DNA of 64,000 nt, taken from assembly GCA_029706075.1 (NCBI GenBank), contig JAINUG010000195.1, positions 494,501 through 558,500 on the forward strand. The letters run 5' to 3'. Both the position numbers and the translations under genes were made by a program. Below are positions 46,422 through 59,936 of this stretch, piece by piece. Below the pieces are notes generated by a model. It saw nothing but the letters and a program-made list of their open reading frames with translations. It did no database searches and was not told the origin of the DNA. The stretch is from Aldrovandia affinis. Lineage: Eukaryota > Chordata > Actinopteri > Notacanthiformes > Halosauridae. Position 1 is the stretch's first letter; each line of letters begins with the position of its first letter.

Positions 46422-46494
46422 TGACGTCAGCGCGTTCACAAACGAGCGTTAACGATTCATCTGCCGATGAAAAAAGTCACTGTATGTTGATTGG
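46422..46494. promoter_or_regulatory. candidate promoter: full CRE palindrome and CCAAT box
   Basis: TGACGTCA, the perfect cAMP-response element, lies at 46422-46429, followed by CGCG and, about 60 bp on, GATTGGCTGG (reversed CCAAT, about 46488). The pairing is typical of TATA-less vertebrate promoters. No gene start was established on either side; a possible donor, CCG|GTAAAT, is at about 46660. Confidence 0.35.
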
Positions 46495-46559
46495 CTGGCT
46501 AGGCTAGTGACACCAACGGTTCATCAGTCTCTCGCTAACTGTATTGTAACGTTACAGTA

Positions 46560-47149
46560 AATATCAAGTAAAGATGGACATAAAACATCATTTTTAAAAC
46601 GCCATTCAGTCAACCAAACGACTAAAACTACCAGACACTTGGAACACATTCCCCCAATCCGGTAAATAACTGCTTATAGTTACAAAATGCATAAATTATT
46701 AGTTATCATTAAGCTGGTTAGCATGCTAGCTAGTAAGTGTCAGCCAAGTACGTTTGCTAACATTAGCTAACTAGCTTTTGACCATACCTGTAAGACTAAC
46801 GTTTTGGTGTATTTATATTGACCATAGATAATGAATTATAATATAATTGGGGTGTTCGCACAGTCTGTCGAACTGCTGTCGGCGTTGTGACCAAATGTCA
46901 GTATACTCGCAGTGACTTGAGGTCTGTTCGTTTAATGTCGCTAGACTAGGGAACCGGAAATATAAATATCACACCACAATCCACGATTTCACTGCAGCTA
47001 AAACCCAACTAGCACAGACCATACAAATACAAAAGAAAATGACCCATTCAATTTCCTGCCACCTCTGAAGCTATTGCAATTAACCCCCCATCCCATACAC
47101 CACACACAGAAAAAATGGATTAAGCAGAATAAAAAAATATCCAGACTTC
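46560..47149. other. no gene recognised
   Basis: Unassigned; GCTAGCTAG-like motifs near 46725-46770. Confidence 0.4.
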
Positions 47150-47510
47150 CGGCCTCCCAGGTGGTGTAATGGTAAGAATGTTTGACGCTGCCCACTGCGA
47201 CCAGGGTTCGATTCCACCAGGTCGAGCCAGTTCTGCTCTGGCCAGGAGAGCCACTAGGGGGCGGCAATTGGCTGTCCGCCCCAGGGAGGAGGGAGGGAAG
47301 CCAATATGAGCTTGCTGCGTATAAGAGTGGTCCTGTGTGTTACGGTGACCCTAGCGGGTGCCAGTCCAGAGGAGGCAGTGCAGCGCTCACTACCGGTCTC
47401 AGGACTACGGCAGCGACCTCTCATACGAGGGTGGGGATAATTGACATGAGAAAGAGAGGGTATAATTGGCGACTAAAAATGGGGAATAAAAGCATAAACG
47501 GGAAAAAATT
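47150..47510 (+). repeat. tRNA-derived SINE-C
   Basis: Head CGGCCTCCCAGGTGGTGTAA, B box AGGGTTCGATTCCACC, core CAATTGGCTGTCCGCCCCAG, TCAGGACTACGGCAGCGACC and end GTATAATTGGCGACTAAAAA. Confidence 0.88.
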
Positions 47511-47894
47511 CTATATGTCCAGACTTCCCTCGCCTGGGTGGCCGTCGAGGACCCCCCATGTCGTCCAAGACCGTCCTCCGTAGTTTGTCGTCCCCTGGCC
47601 AGGGGGAAACCGCAAAGCGTGCACAACAGCGTCCTTGTGTGATCTGTCACATCCCGCGCTGCAAGCCTAACTTGTTGTAATAATAACCGAGTGGATAAGC
47701 AAAGCCCCTTTTCTCTGATCGGTCACAAGTTTAAAGCCGGTATATTTAAAGGAACTGAGCTGCCGTGGAGTAGAACCCAGAGTAGTTAAGTCCCCCTCCG
47801 AGATCTTCCTGGATTAATATAGTTTGTTTGGGCCCTCATTCGCACACTGGGCTTGTAACGCAAAGGTTGCGCAGGTGTGATCAGTTTGATATAC

Positions 47895-48050
47895 AGTATA
47901 TAATATATGCCATTTAGCAGACACCTTTATCCAAAGCGACTTACAGTAGTGAATGCATCCATTTTTCAGTATATGTGGTCCCAATGGAAATTGAACCCAC
48001 TACCTAAGTGTTGCCAACGCCATGCTCTACATACTGAGCCACAGAACCAG
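47895..48050 (-). repeat. tRNA-derived SINE-A
   Basis: TATGCCATTTAGCAGACACC, TTTTCAGTATATGTGGTCCC, reversed B box and ATACTGAGCCACAGAACC. A short SINE-B head piece (GGGCTTGTAACGCAAAGGTT) precedes it at about 47849. Confidence 0.9.
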
Positions 48051-49560
48051 AACCACTAATAACCTTGTGTGACAGAATATTGCCCCTCCCCTCTTGAGGA
48101 AGGACTCATAACAGTATAGACATGACCAAACACAGGGTCCACAGCAGCCATGATGGCGGTGTGGACAACCTGAAGAGCCAGCTGGCTCCATACTCCCATG
48201 TCCCATGTCGTTGTCCAGGTTATGAGGGGGGCCAGGGGGAGGGGGGTCCCAGGCCACCTGGCTGAGGACCAATACCTGCGAACGAGGAAGCAACAAATGG
48301 TTTAAGTCTGTTGAAATGAGCAACTATGTCAGTCCCCCCATCTTCCGGTTGAATCCTTTACAGGACTTCAGACACCTGCTCAAGCACCTTAACGGGGCCT
48401 TTATGCCTCTGTTGTAGCTTAGGACACAAGCCCCCGTTTTCTAACCTTGTCCTTTAACCACAGAAATATTATAAATGAATATAAAAAATTTACGATATTC
48501 CAATCTTTAAATAGCTCTTTTTACCCATTTTAATTATGAATAATGATAATCCTCATATATAGAAAGCGTAATTTAAAAACTTTGCTTTTCAGACAATGAA
48601 CAGGGTCACGTTGGCAGGGATGATACAGACAGTGGTGGGACAGGTGAGACATTTGAAACATTTAAAATAGTAAATGGTGTTAATCAGATTAGATTTTTTT
48701 TACTTTAGTTTTATCTGTGCTGTTGTTTATTTCATTGTCTGTGCTTCTGAAAAGACGCGCACTGCTCCATCTCCACCAGATACCAGATTTCACCCATCTT
48801 TTTTACCACTATGTCCCTGTTTTCCAGGCATGTTTTACAAGTCACAAGGACCGAGCTTTCATTCGAGAATGACATGTATACTGCATGCATCGATTGTGTT
48901 GCATTGAATAAGGGACCAGAGTTTCTGCACATCATTTTTTCATGCAACTCACAACATGACAAGTAATTTACGCTCAGACGTCATCATGAATAACTCATAT
49001 CCTACGAGGTGCGCTGAACATGCTTGTTGATGCACTGCTTCACACAGTCCAATAGGCAATAGCACGAGATTGATGTTTATCACGTTTCATACACACTCAA
49101 CAAGCAGAAGGCATTTTCACATTACTTATGAATGCCAGAGTTCAATTTATGCATGGAGGATATGTTTTTCAATAGTGGCATATATGAAAAACACTAGATA
49201 AAAGAAAGCACGAAGCTCATGCATACCAAGTTTCGTGTGAAGCAGCTCACCGGTTCATGTTCCTGCAAAATACAAAAATGGCAGCCAAAGGCAGGAAGTG
49301 AGGAAAAAAGTGACTTGTGAAGAAATGGAACATCTGAAAAGTTTTCTTACTACACTTAATACAACGAGGATCCACTGGCCCTGTGGAGCTTAACCCGTAG
49401 TATTAAAAACAGTCATAATTCTGTTTGTTTTGAGCATGAATGTTATTGAGAAAGGGCCGAGGGTAGAGTGCTACTGCAGTTTTTAGAAGACCTTTGTTCG
49501 GTGACCTTTGCTTTGTGATCTTCAGGGACCTGAATAAAATACCTGAGGGGCTTAAAACAA
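48051..49560. other. no gene recognised; one weak exon candidate
   Basis: At 48593-48643 a 51-bp stretch lies between TTGCTTTTCAG and CAG|GTGAGA, open in two frames. No product recognised. The rest is AT-rich and unassigned. Confidence 0.3.
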
Positions 49561-49569
49561 GAAGAGTAG

Positions 49570-49970
49570 GTGTGCTGTGTGTGTGTATGCTGTGTGCGTG
49601 TGTGTCTGTGTGTGTGTGTGCTGTGTGCGTGTGTGCTGTGTGCTGTGTGCGTGTGTGCTGTGTGCGTGTGTTCGTGTATGCTGTGTGCGTGTGTGCTGTG
49701 TGCTGTGTGCTGTGTGTGTGTGTGTGTGTATGCTGTGTGTGTGTGTGTGTGTGCTGTGTGTGTATGCTGTGTGCGTGTGTGCTGTGTGCTGTGTGTGTAT
49801 GCTGTGTGCGTGTGTGCTGTGTGCTGTGTGTGTATGCTGTGTGCGTGTGTGCTGTGTGCTGTGTGTGTGCTGTGTGTGTGTGTGCTGTGTGTGTGTATGC
49901 TGTGTGCTGTGTGTGTGTGTATGCTGTGTGTGTGTGTGCTGTGTGCGTGTGTGCTGTGTGTGTGTGTGCT
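49570..49970. repeat. TG-rich minisatellite with GCTGTGTG units
   Basis: About 400 bp of (TG)n broken by TGTGCGTGTGTGCTGTGTGC and GTATGCTGTGTGCGTG units. All frames on both strands are open across it because of composition; none is a gene. Confidence 0.96.
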
Positions 49971-49984
49971 GCCACCGCTGATCT

Positions 49985-50445
49985 AGTGGAGTGAGCCACT
50001 CACCCAGTGCAACCTCTGTACACACGTAGTGGCAGTGCTCACACACACACACACACATGTGCACACAACCAAGCACACACACACACACACACAGACACAC
50101 ATACACACCTGTATACTGTACACACTTAGTGGTAGTACTCACACACATGCGTACACATGCGCACACAAGCGTGCACACACATCACATACAACCACACACA
50201 CAGGCAAGCAAGCACACATACACGCCAATATACTGTACACACTTAGTGCCATAACACACACACATGCCATGCACACATGCACGCACACACACGCAAGCGC
50301 ACGCACATGCATATTATACACACAATGCCATTAAACACACAACTGCACACATTATGTACACACTTAGTGTCATTAATCACCCACAGATGCACACACATAA
50401 GCATGCAAGCTGTCCCACACACAGACACACACTCACTCTCTCTCT
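49985..50445. repeat. CA-rich higher-order minisatellite
   Basis: (CA)n punctuated by a phrase like TGTACACACTTAGTGGTAGT at about 50017, 50117, 50236 and 50354, giving roughly 100-120 bp higher-order units. It adjoins the TG-rich array in opposite strand sense. Confidence 0.9.
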
Positions 50446-51102
50446 TCAGCAATGGGTTCGAGTGGGCAGCGCTGTCTGTTCTCATTTGCCTGAGTCTAAG
50501 CACAAAAAGAAAGCTATATTTAGACAAATAAATGTGAAGGAAAACTGTTTATTTTATTGCAGCTTCTTGCAGCGCTGCACCCTGGAGAGGGGCTTTGTGG
50601 GTTCTGAGAACGCAGACCTGCTCAGATCTTTAGTCGCCCACGTGTATTTGAGATGGAGAGTGGCCGATGCCCCATTAAATGTCTTTTGATAAATGACCAA
50701 TTTAACAAGCTCACTACAAATGTTTATCATACTCTATGCGCAACGTGCATTTTCTCTAATAAAATATACATGCTAATTTGTCCTTTTTTTGACATTAATT
50801 GATATGGCAGTTAGTGGCAAACAAATACATCTTAATCCATTTGCTTTCCAATCAGTAAAATTCCTCGTGCACAGATGTCATTTATAATGTGCATTCGTGT
50901 AATTGGGAACGTCTCCTTATTCGTTCCGCTCCGTTTTTAATCACATCACCGCGCCAGTGTAGAACCCGGTGCACTATTGTCTAAGGCCCTTAATTAAATC
51001 AGCCCTATCAGTGGTCACAACATGCTCACGGAGTCCAGGAGGTGACGGGACTCGTACTTAAAAGCCTCGCCTTTAAAAAAATTGTTATTAAGGAGTACGG
51101 AG
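50446..51102. other. no gene recognised
   Basis: Unassigned unique-looking sequence, open frames without recognisable products. Confidence 0.4.
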
Positions 51103-51115
51103 GTTGCCTAGCAAC
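51103..51115. promoter_or_regulatory. RFX-type X-box palindrome
   Basis: GTTGCCTAGCAAC, a 13-bp near-perfect inverted repeat matching the RFX-factor site pattern GTTGC(N)3GCAAC. No start site nearby is established. Confidence 0.45.
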
Positions 51116-52375
51116 AGGCAGGGTTCTCTCGGAATCCTCCCCATCACTTCGGAACTGGAACGCCGCGGCTCTCCAGTCGCTCCCGGCGAGCTTTTCCCAG
51201 AACATTGCGTCGCTCTGACAACAGCGCTGTGCCTCGAGTGACCCTCGCAATGGGCCTACGTGGGACGATTCAGTCCAAATCGTTCCAAGGAGGACGCGCA
51301 GATTTCATAGAACACTCTTGGCTCTTTAGAGGACACTGTGTGGGGGTAAGCATTGGGTGGACAAGCGGATATTTGTCATCACAGGGCATCGCGATGGGTA
51401 ATCTCGGACTTGAGGTCAATCCTTTAATTGCATGAAAGCTTTTTTCCTGGACGTTTTTCTTCCTCGTTTTTTTAAGTATCAGATTTTGGTCGTGTTCCTT
51501 AAAAGTGTCAATGAATCGGCATTGTATTTGGGCACCTTATCCCGGTCGAACGGCAAGTTTAGCCGGGCAGAAATGGCACAAAGGGAAAGGGAAAGGGTTC
51601 GGCGTGTTAACAAGTGTGCTCTCACCGGAAGCAGGGACCAGGTGACAATCTAAAAAGATCTCAATCGTGTGACCCAGCTCCCTTCTGCTTACTGAACTGC
51701 TCTCACACCACATTGTCACACCAGGGGGACCTGCCCTGTCACCCACAGACAGACCAATGTGCACATCTTTTAAAACCAGGCTCAAAGAACACACTCTCAG
51801 ACTATTCAGGTATGTTCCCTTATTAGTGTCTTTTCTTCATCTGGTGGTCAAACAAATGTTGCTTTGGGGGAGTCACTCACTCACTGACCAGGGTTGGGGT
51901 GAATTCCATTTCAGTTCAGTCAACTCAAGAAATGTACGTTTATGAATTGAAAAACTATTTGGGCACTTATGGGATTTTTACATTTAAATATTGAAATTCC
52001 ATTCATGTCCTAAAATGACTGAATTGAAATAAACCCTGTTGCGTACATTCAGGTCACTGAGTGAGGAACACTACCACTTCGTTACCAGACCTGTTCACTT
52101 GCAGATAATAACCAGGAGGAAAAAAGAATCTCCTCAGAATCTCGTGTTCTCAGCAAAGTTCATTTATGAGGAGGGTCTCACACTGTCCGCTCTAGCACTT
52201 GAGAATGCGAACAGGTTGGTGATGGTGCGTCGCTTACACAGTGGCGAATAATCCACCGCTTTAGTTAGTTCCCCTTTATGCATCTCCAAGCTGCGCCGAT
52301 TGGAAGGGGGTCCTAGCTCTAGGACAGATAAGTCCTAGAGTCCTGTGGTGACTCTAGGACTTGTAGTGACTTGTA
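51116..52375. other. no gene recognised; possible LINE remnant
   Basis: Near 51765-51800 one frame reads FKTRLKEHTLRLFR, resembling an L2 ORF2 end. GGGTTGGGGTGAATTCCATT at about 51893 is a dispersed phrase also seen at 58796. No intact gene. Confidence 0.35.
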
Positions 52376-52767
52376 GACCCGTAGCTCAGTTGGTAGAGCA
52401 TGGCACTGGCAATGCCAAGGTTGTGGGTTCGATCCCACAGGACTACATGTCCGTTGTTTGGGTGTGATGGTAAAAACCGAGGTCCTGACTCTCTGGTGAT
52501 AAAAGAGAGTGCCGCTTTTCAAAAAGAGTAGGGTGTTAACCCAGTGTCCTGGCCAAATTCCCAACCTATATACAGTACATACATGGAATTCATTCATTCC
52601 CTCCTTCCTTGCCTCTCCACTGTGTATCTGATGTGTAGTGGGTTTGTACTGGCACACTATGGCTGCCGTTGCGTTCACCCAGGTGGTGGTTGAGGTGAGT
52701 TGCCCACATCATCATTGTAAAGTGTTTTAGGTTCCTTGAAAAGCGCTATATAAATCCAATGTTCAAT
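52376..52767 (+). repeat. full tRNA-derived SINE (SINE-D)
   Basis: Head CCCGTAGCTCAGTTGGTAGA with A box and B box (GTGGGTTCGATCCCAC), internal core AAAAAGAGTAGGGTGTTAAC CCAGTGTCCTGGCC, and tail CCTTGAAAAGCGCTATATAA ATCCAATG. The head resembles a tRNA, but the ends cannot form an acceptor stem, so it is not a tRNA gene. Confidence 0.88.
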
Positions 52768-54959
52768 TCAATTCCATTCAATACAATAAATGTGGGGGTG
52801 GACATTGTGCAGTTTGTGCACTCTTTGCACCCTGAAATGGCCTAAGCTGGGACACACCAGGATTGTCTTTGCAGTCCGAAGGCACAAACAAGAAGGAAAC
52901 CTCGATCCCCGGAGTTGCCACTCAGCGCACAGAGCCTCGCGCACGGCCCCTTTCTCAGCATCGCCATTGGCAACAGTCATGTGGAAAGCTCATTGGCTGA
53001 CAGCCCGGGGGTCAGAGGCCCGAGGTGTCTGCTGCTGCTATTCCTCTCGCCGTTATTTGGAGCGCGGACAGCGCTCGATCCATGATGAAGGGTTTATGTA
53101 CCTTCCCAGAGACAGCCAGTATGTCTGCATGTCTTAAACCGCCCTTCTGGAGCCAGAAAAAACACAAGCCAGAGAATAATTAAGGCCGGCACCGAGACTG
53201 ATTATAATTCTTTATACTGCACTTTCCACAGCTCCGTTTTTTTGGTTCCGACGCCACAACAAGCTGGGTATTTTGATGTCGGGGGTATTTCACTTTTTTT
53301 TTTTTTTCAAATGTTTCATTTTTATTGTATTTTTTTCAAAAAGTGACAGTATTTGAAAAAGTAAAAATTCCTTGCAGCAACCCTCGGTGTAAAAAACGAT
53401 TAATGTTTGCGGTGATAATATTCCACTGAATCCCATTAGTGAAGCTTGAAGTAAATGGGGAACACATGCAAGGAATAACAGAGGAGTTCAACAAGTTGAG
53501 AAAATAATATTGAGTCCTTATTTGATGAAAGACACAGAGACAGGCTAGCACACCACCCGGGATGTTTGGGCAAAGCCTGATGTGTGCTGCTCTGTCTCTG
53601 CGCTTTAATAAGATGGGAATTTGACTGAATATTATTCTCTCAGCACATCAGAATCCATTCCTCACATGTTCTCCTCATTTACCCTTCTTATTTCAAAAGG
53701 AACAGTATATATCATGCCCCCCACAGAAATGTCATAATAAAGTAAGAAATGTGCCTATTTATACAGTTCAAGTGAAAGGGGTTTTCTATCAAGTTTGCTT
53801 ATTACACTGTGTTACATCCAGACTCAACATATTATTGAAGAGCTGCAACAATACTAATGTCTGAGTTGCAAGTGCACGTGACAGACAGCTAATTGGCTGT
53901 CGTGCCATTATCCATTTCCCTCTTCTATCAAGGAGGAAACGGCAGCACCTGTATAAATAACATCTATATGAGCAAAAATGTCAGGTGACGAGACGAGGTG
54001 TGGACAGAGTTGACCTGCTCTAGAAGTCGGCTTCTCCTCCTTGATGGCAATGGAAAAGGGAATGCAACGCCCTCTGTTGTCCAACATCGGCATAACGGAG
54101 AATAACGTAAAGGTTCAGTTACTTGAATGCAGTCTCAAATTTGAGTTCTCTGAAGCATGAGCGTGGACTGGCTCCTGTTCACCCTCATTCCCTGAGGTCC
54201 AGGGCCAAGACGGCCTGAAAGCCTTCATTATTTCACTTGAGCCAGAGGTTTGCCCCCAGATAGGATCAAATCAATCCGTCCAGTGGAGTCAGATGAAATC
54301 TGCCCTGATGTGGACTCTCTGTACCTGCTAAGCAAACATCAATCTTGTTAAGGCCCAGAAAAAGACTGCATTGATTTTTGTGTCAAACGCATTTTGTGGA
54401 TTATTCTGTACATTTCACCTTGAAGTACTTTCTGTTGTGCATTGATGTGCATACGTGCGTCAAAGGGGCAGGGTCTCGGAGCTGAAAAGGGGCACCCCCA
54501 CTCTCCCATTTCCCCCCGAAAAATAAAACTGCTCGAGCCTCCAGTGCCCCACACCCATGCCCTGCTGTGCTTGTGCCTGTGCTAAACATGCTAGTCTCTT
54601 TATATGAGTTTGCATTGGCAAAATCCCCAGCTTTGAAGCAGAGTTCAGTGACCCTTTAAGATCCTTCATCCCACATTCTTCTCCATTGTGTCCACAGAAA
54701 AATAAACACACGCAAAATACCCAGACGCAAGAACGTAAACAGGCCAGGCTTTTGGGACTGTGGACCTCAGTTGCTTCTATCCTCTTACGTTTCATCATCG
54801 AGGTAATGTTGTAAACCATGTTAGTTAGTTAGTTTTATTTGACAATTTAAAATAAATAGATATACACAATGCGAACACACATACCCTTGATACATGACAT
54901 CACATTAATGCCCGCCGCAAATTGCAGAGGATAACACAAAAAAGTTGGCAAAAAATCTA
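52768..54959. other. no gene recognised
   Basis: Unique-looking flank with a T-run at 53294-53307. Short frames only. CCAAT-like motifs at 52965-53000. Confidence 0.4.
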
Positions 54960-55325
54960 CTTATTCGGGTGGTCTAGTGGTTACAACGTTCAACGCTGGG
55001 CACTGCGACCGGGGTTCGATTCCACCACCACACCAGAGTCGGCTCTGGCCAGGAGTGCCACCGGGTGCGGCAATTGGGTGTCCGCCCCAGGGAGGGGGAA
55101 GGGAAGCCGACGGGAAGTTTGCTGCACACAGGAGTGGCCGTGTAGTCACTGGAGTCACAGGGCTCGACAGCCTGGAGGGTGCCGTCTGGGAGGAGAAAAT
55201 CAGAAACAAATTTGGAACTGCCAGTCACAGGGCACGGCAGCCAACTCACAATACGAGGAGGGTGTAATTGGCTACTAAATTGGGAGAAAATGGGAGAAAA
55301 TCTGAAACAAATTCTTAATTTAAAA
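54960..55325 (+). repeat. tRNA-derived SINE-C
   Basis: Head TTCGGGTGGTCTAGTGGTTA, B box CGGGGTTCGATTCCACC, core TGGGTGTCCGCCCCAGGGAG, end GTAATTGGCTACTAAATTGG and an A-rich tail. Confidence 0.88.
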
Positions 55326-55551
55326 AAAAAGCCAACTTATTTCCATTGTTGTCCTCTATATGGCGGCAAGCAGAAAAAGTGCCGATCAACACTCCATGAG
55401 AGCGATCACCTTTCATTCACAAAGCCCTTATCCACGCCAACAGATGGTTTGTGTTCACATTTAAACATTTGTCTTGTTTAGTTGAAGCTCTGCTCTTCAG
55501 ACATAGTTTCTGTTTTATTTACACATGTCACATCCCATTTCCTCTCACACA

Positions 55552-57113
<1,562 letters not shown>

Positions 57114-58093
57114 TCATTGGCAGTATGTAAAGGAATGGGCAGACCCCCAAAAATCCTGTTCCCCTTGAGGTGTGTCTGCAATGTGTGTGTGCACACTGCA
57201 ATGCACCTTATGCAGTAGTTTCAGAGGAGGACCTTAAAAACCATTCTGTATTTGAGGGATAGCCACTAGCCGGTAGAGGTCACAGAGTGCAGGAGTAGTG
57301 TGCCTGCTGGAAGTGGGAGAGAACACTGCAGGAGCAGCATTCTGGCCCAGGAGAAACCTAAAGTACTTTACCGCAGCGTGTAATTGCAGAATAAAAGAGG
57401 CCAGAATGCAGCTGCCAGGGTGCTGCGCCAACCAAAAATGGTTTTATTCAGATTGTGCGATTCGGACATGCAGACACACACCTCCGTAGCTCGCCTAACT
57501 TGGCTTGACATGCAAACAGGTCATTCTGATCGTTCGTTCGGAATGAATTCAGAATGAATTAATTCATTTGCGTATCCCTAGTAATTGAGGCGTCCTAGGT
57601 GAATGTACCTGTACAGACAGCATGCGTACATTCGCATGACTGAACTCGGGACATTATGTTGTCATTATGTACCAATGTCTGGAAACATCCATCTTTTGTG
57701 TATCGTCCACCCACGGACGCTGCGGCCTCGCCTGCTCTGGGCTGCTTAACTCATGAGACACGCCGATGGCCGGGGGGTTAACGACTGCCTGCCCTTCACT
57801 AGCGGGGCTCTAACGTCCGTCGCCAACGGTGACGCAGCCTCTCCCCCTCCACTGCGTCCCCTCGTCAGGGGTCTCTCAGGGCTATAAATTGCCACGGTGC
57901 CGTAATCCCTGATTGGTCATTGACTGCACGGGCAAATTCCAATTCTAAGATGCAAATTGCTCCTTGCCTCCACTCTCCACTCTCTCGGGGCTCGAGGGAG
58001 TTCAGCCCAGGTGAGGAGGCTAATGAGAGGGTCACGTCACCTGGGGATTAAAGTGTCTCCTCAACGCTGATGTCATCGTCCGTGCCATTACTG
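57114..58093. other. no gene recognised
   Basis: Partly GC-rich (57700-57900). No exon or repeat recognised. Confidence 0.4.
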
Positions 58094-58098
58094 TCATC

Positions 58099-58144
58099 TG
58101 TGAGAGAGAGAGAGGAGAGAGAGAGAGGGAGGGAGAGAGAGAGG

Positions 58145-58176
<32 letters not shown>

Positions 58177-58188
58177 AGAGAGAAGAGA

Positions 58189-58236
<48 letters not shown>

Positions 58237-58286
58237 GGGAGGGAGAGGGAGAGAGGGAGAGAAAGAGAGAGAGAGAGAGAGAGAGG

Positions 58287-58335
<49 letters not shown>

Positions 58336-58371
58336 AGGAGAGAGAGGGAGAGACAGAGAGAGAGAGAGAGA
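58099..58371. repeat. long (GA)n purine tract
   Basis: About 270 bp of GA/GGGA with almost no pyrimidine on the plus strand; the long Arg/Glu and Ser/Leu frames through it are compositional. Confidence 0.97.
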
Positions 58372-58559
58372 TAAATTGTGCCTGAAGACCCTGAGTTCTT
58401 TGAAACAGCATCGGTCTTTTTTCTTATCGCTTCACGCTCATTCCATCTAGGAGATCAGAGTGAAGGATGCTGGGAAAGAGGTCATCCAGACTGAGCTCAT
58501 GCCCATGAGGCACACGCTGCAGCAAAACTGTTGATACTCCTGGTTTAACAGTTATATAT

Positions 58560-58593
<34 letters not shown>

Positions 58594-59069
58594 ATATATA
58601 TAATGCACACACACACATATACGTATATACATACATATATATAGTTTTTCAATGCATCTTTTAATTTAAAATTATACCATTTTGAAAAGGTTATATTCAG
58701 AAATAAAGATTGTGTCGCTTTTAAATCCCTATTGCACTGTTGTGGATTTACGGGCAACTATTTACTTTTCCAGGTCATTATGCCTGGAGAGCAGGGTTGG
58801 GGTCAATTCCAAATCATAATTAAATAGCAATTTCAAAGGCTGAACTTTTTTTCAAATCCAATTCAAAATGTCCAAAATGCAGCTCAAACCCGATTCCGTC
58901 GCTTAAAGATTGTTGTAATTCCAGTTCATGATCGATTCACGATGTTACACAACAGAAAACAGGCTCAGCGCCCGTGTTTTACAATCCGGAGGTGTTCTGG
59001 GGTCACTCGGCTGAAACGGTCCTCGTTTACGTGGGTCTCCTCCGGGTTCCATCCTAGCTTCCAGCATCT
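58372..59069. repeat. CA/TA microsatellites, otherwise unassigned
   Basis: (CA)n at 58562-58590 and TATATA/CACA mixtures to 58642. A dispersed phrase, GCAGGGTTGGGGTCAATTCC, is at about 58791. Confidence 0.7.
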
Positions 59070-59083
59070 GTTGCCATGGCAAC
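59070..59083. promoter_or_regulatory. perfect X-box (RFX) palindrome
   Basis: GTTGCCATGGCAAC is a perfect 14-bp palindrome and the optimal binding site described for RFX transcription factors. No gene start is evident within a few hundred bases. Confidence 0.55.
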
Positions 59084-59936
59084 CCAGATGAGAGTGAACT
59101 TCTCTGTTTTCTTCATCGTGGATTAAGGCTTCTTTGATTATTCATGCTTTTTGCATTCTGCACACACGTACATTCTGGCTAAATGCACATCTAGTATACT
59201 TGGCCATTATTGCCTTGTTTGCTTTACAACCCTTTCATGACACACAATATGTATTTGTATGTACGCCACATATTTCAAACATGCTGTCTGCATGCACCTA
59301 CACTGCATATCTGTGTGCCAATCTCTGTGTTTTATATTGCCCTAGCATGGGTCAGCCCCTTTGTTCACAGGCTTCCATGCGCTTTTTTCACCCCTTGGGA
59401 ATAAGCAGAATGCACACAGAAATAAATGGGATCTTGCATAACTCTGTTTGATTTTGTGTGCTCCCTTCTGTCAAACCAACACAATTAAAATTTCATCGCC
59501 ACGAGCGAGGGGGGATTTTGACTCACCTTGAACTCGTTTGCAGAGCGAGTCTGAATTTGCTGGGGCCCCGTATCTTCCCTCCGATCACCGTTTGGCCCGG
59601 CGGAAATTATTTATGAGCGACATGTTTGGCTCATTGTAAACCCCGCTGCCTTGCACCGTGTGAAGTCTGCAGTAAAGAAAAGCCCTCTTGATCTCGGATT
59701 CGTCATCGTATATAGCTAGGGTTAAAAAAGGGGGGATGGGTACACTATAGTTACGATATACACCAGAGTCTGCCAAGGACATCAGAGCACTATAAAACAG
59801 ATTCAGAGCACTATAAAACAAAAAATAAAATTATATCTCACAGACAGACCAATAGAGACGATTTGCCCTGATTCCAACTTGAACCGTACGTTGGATCAGC
59901 CACTGCAGTGAACCACTTGTGAGACTAAAAGGACCA
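59084..59936. other. no gene recognised
   Basis: Unassigned. Confidence 0.4.

Noticed and set aside
49403-50178. Several frames of 130-200 codons on both strands (Cys/Val and His/Thr repeats)
   Set aside because: Pure consequence of the TG/CA dinucleotide arrays.
52383-52450. Possible tRNA gene
   Set aside because: A and B boxes are present, but the flanking ends do not form an acceptor stem and the sequence continues into a SINE core and tail.
53900-54110. Apparent inverted repeat around TCAAGGAGGA
   Set aside because: Only short matches; arms do not extend on inspection.
58070-58450. Arg/Glu and Ser/Leu rich frames on both strands
   Set aside because: Translation of the GA microsatellite.
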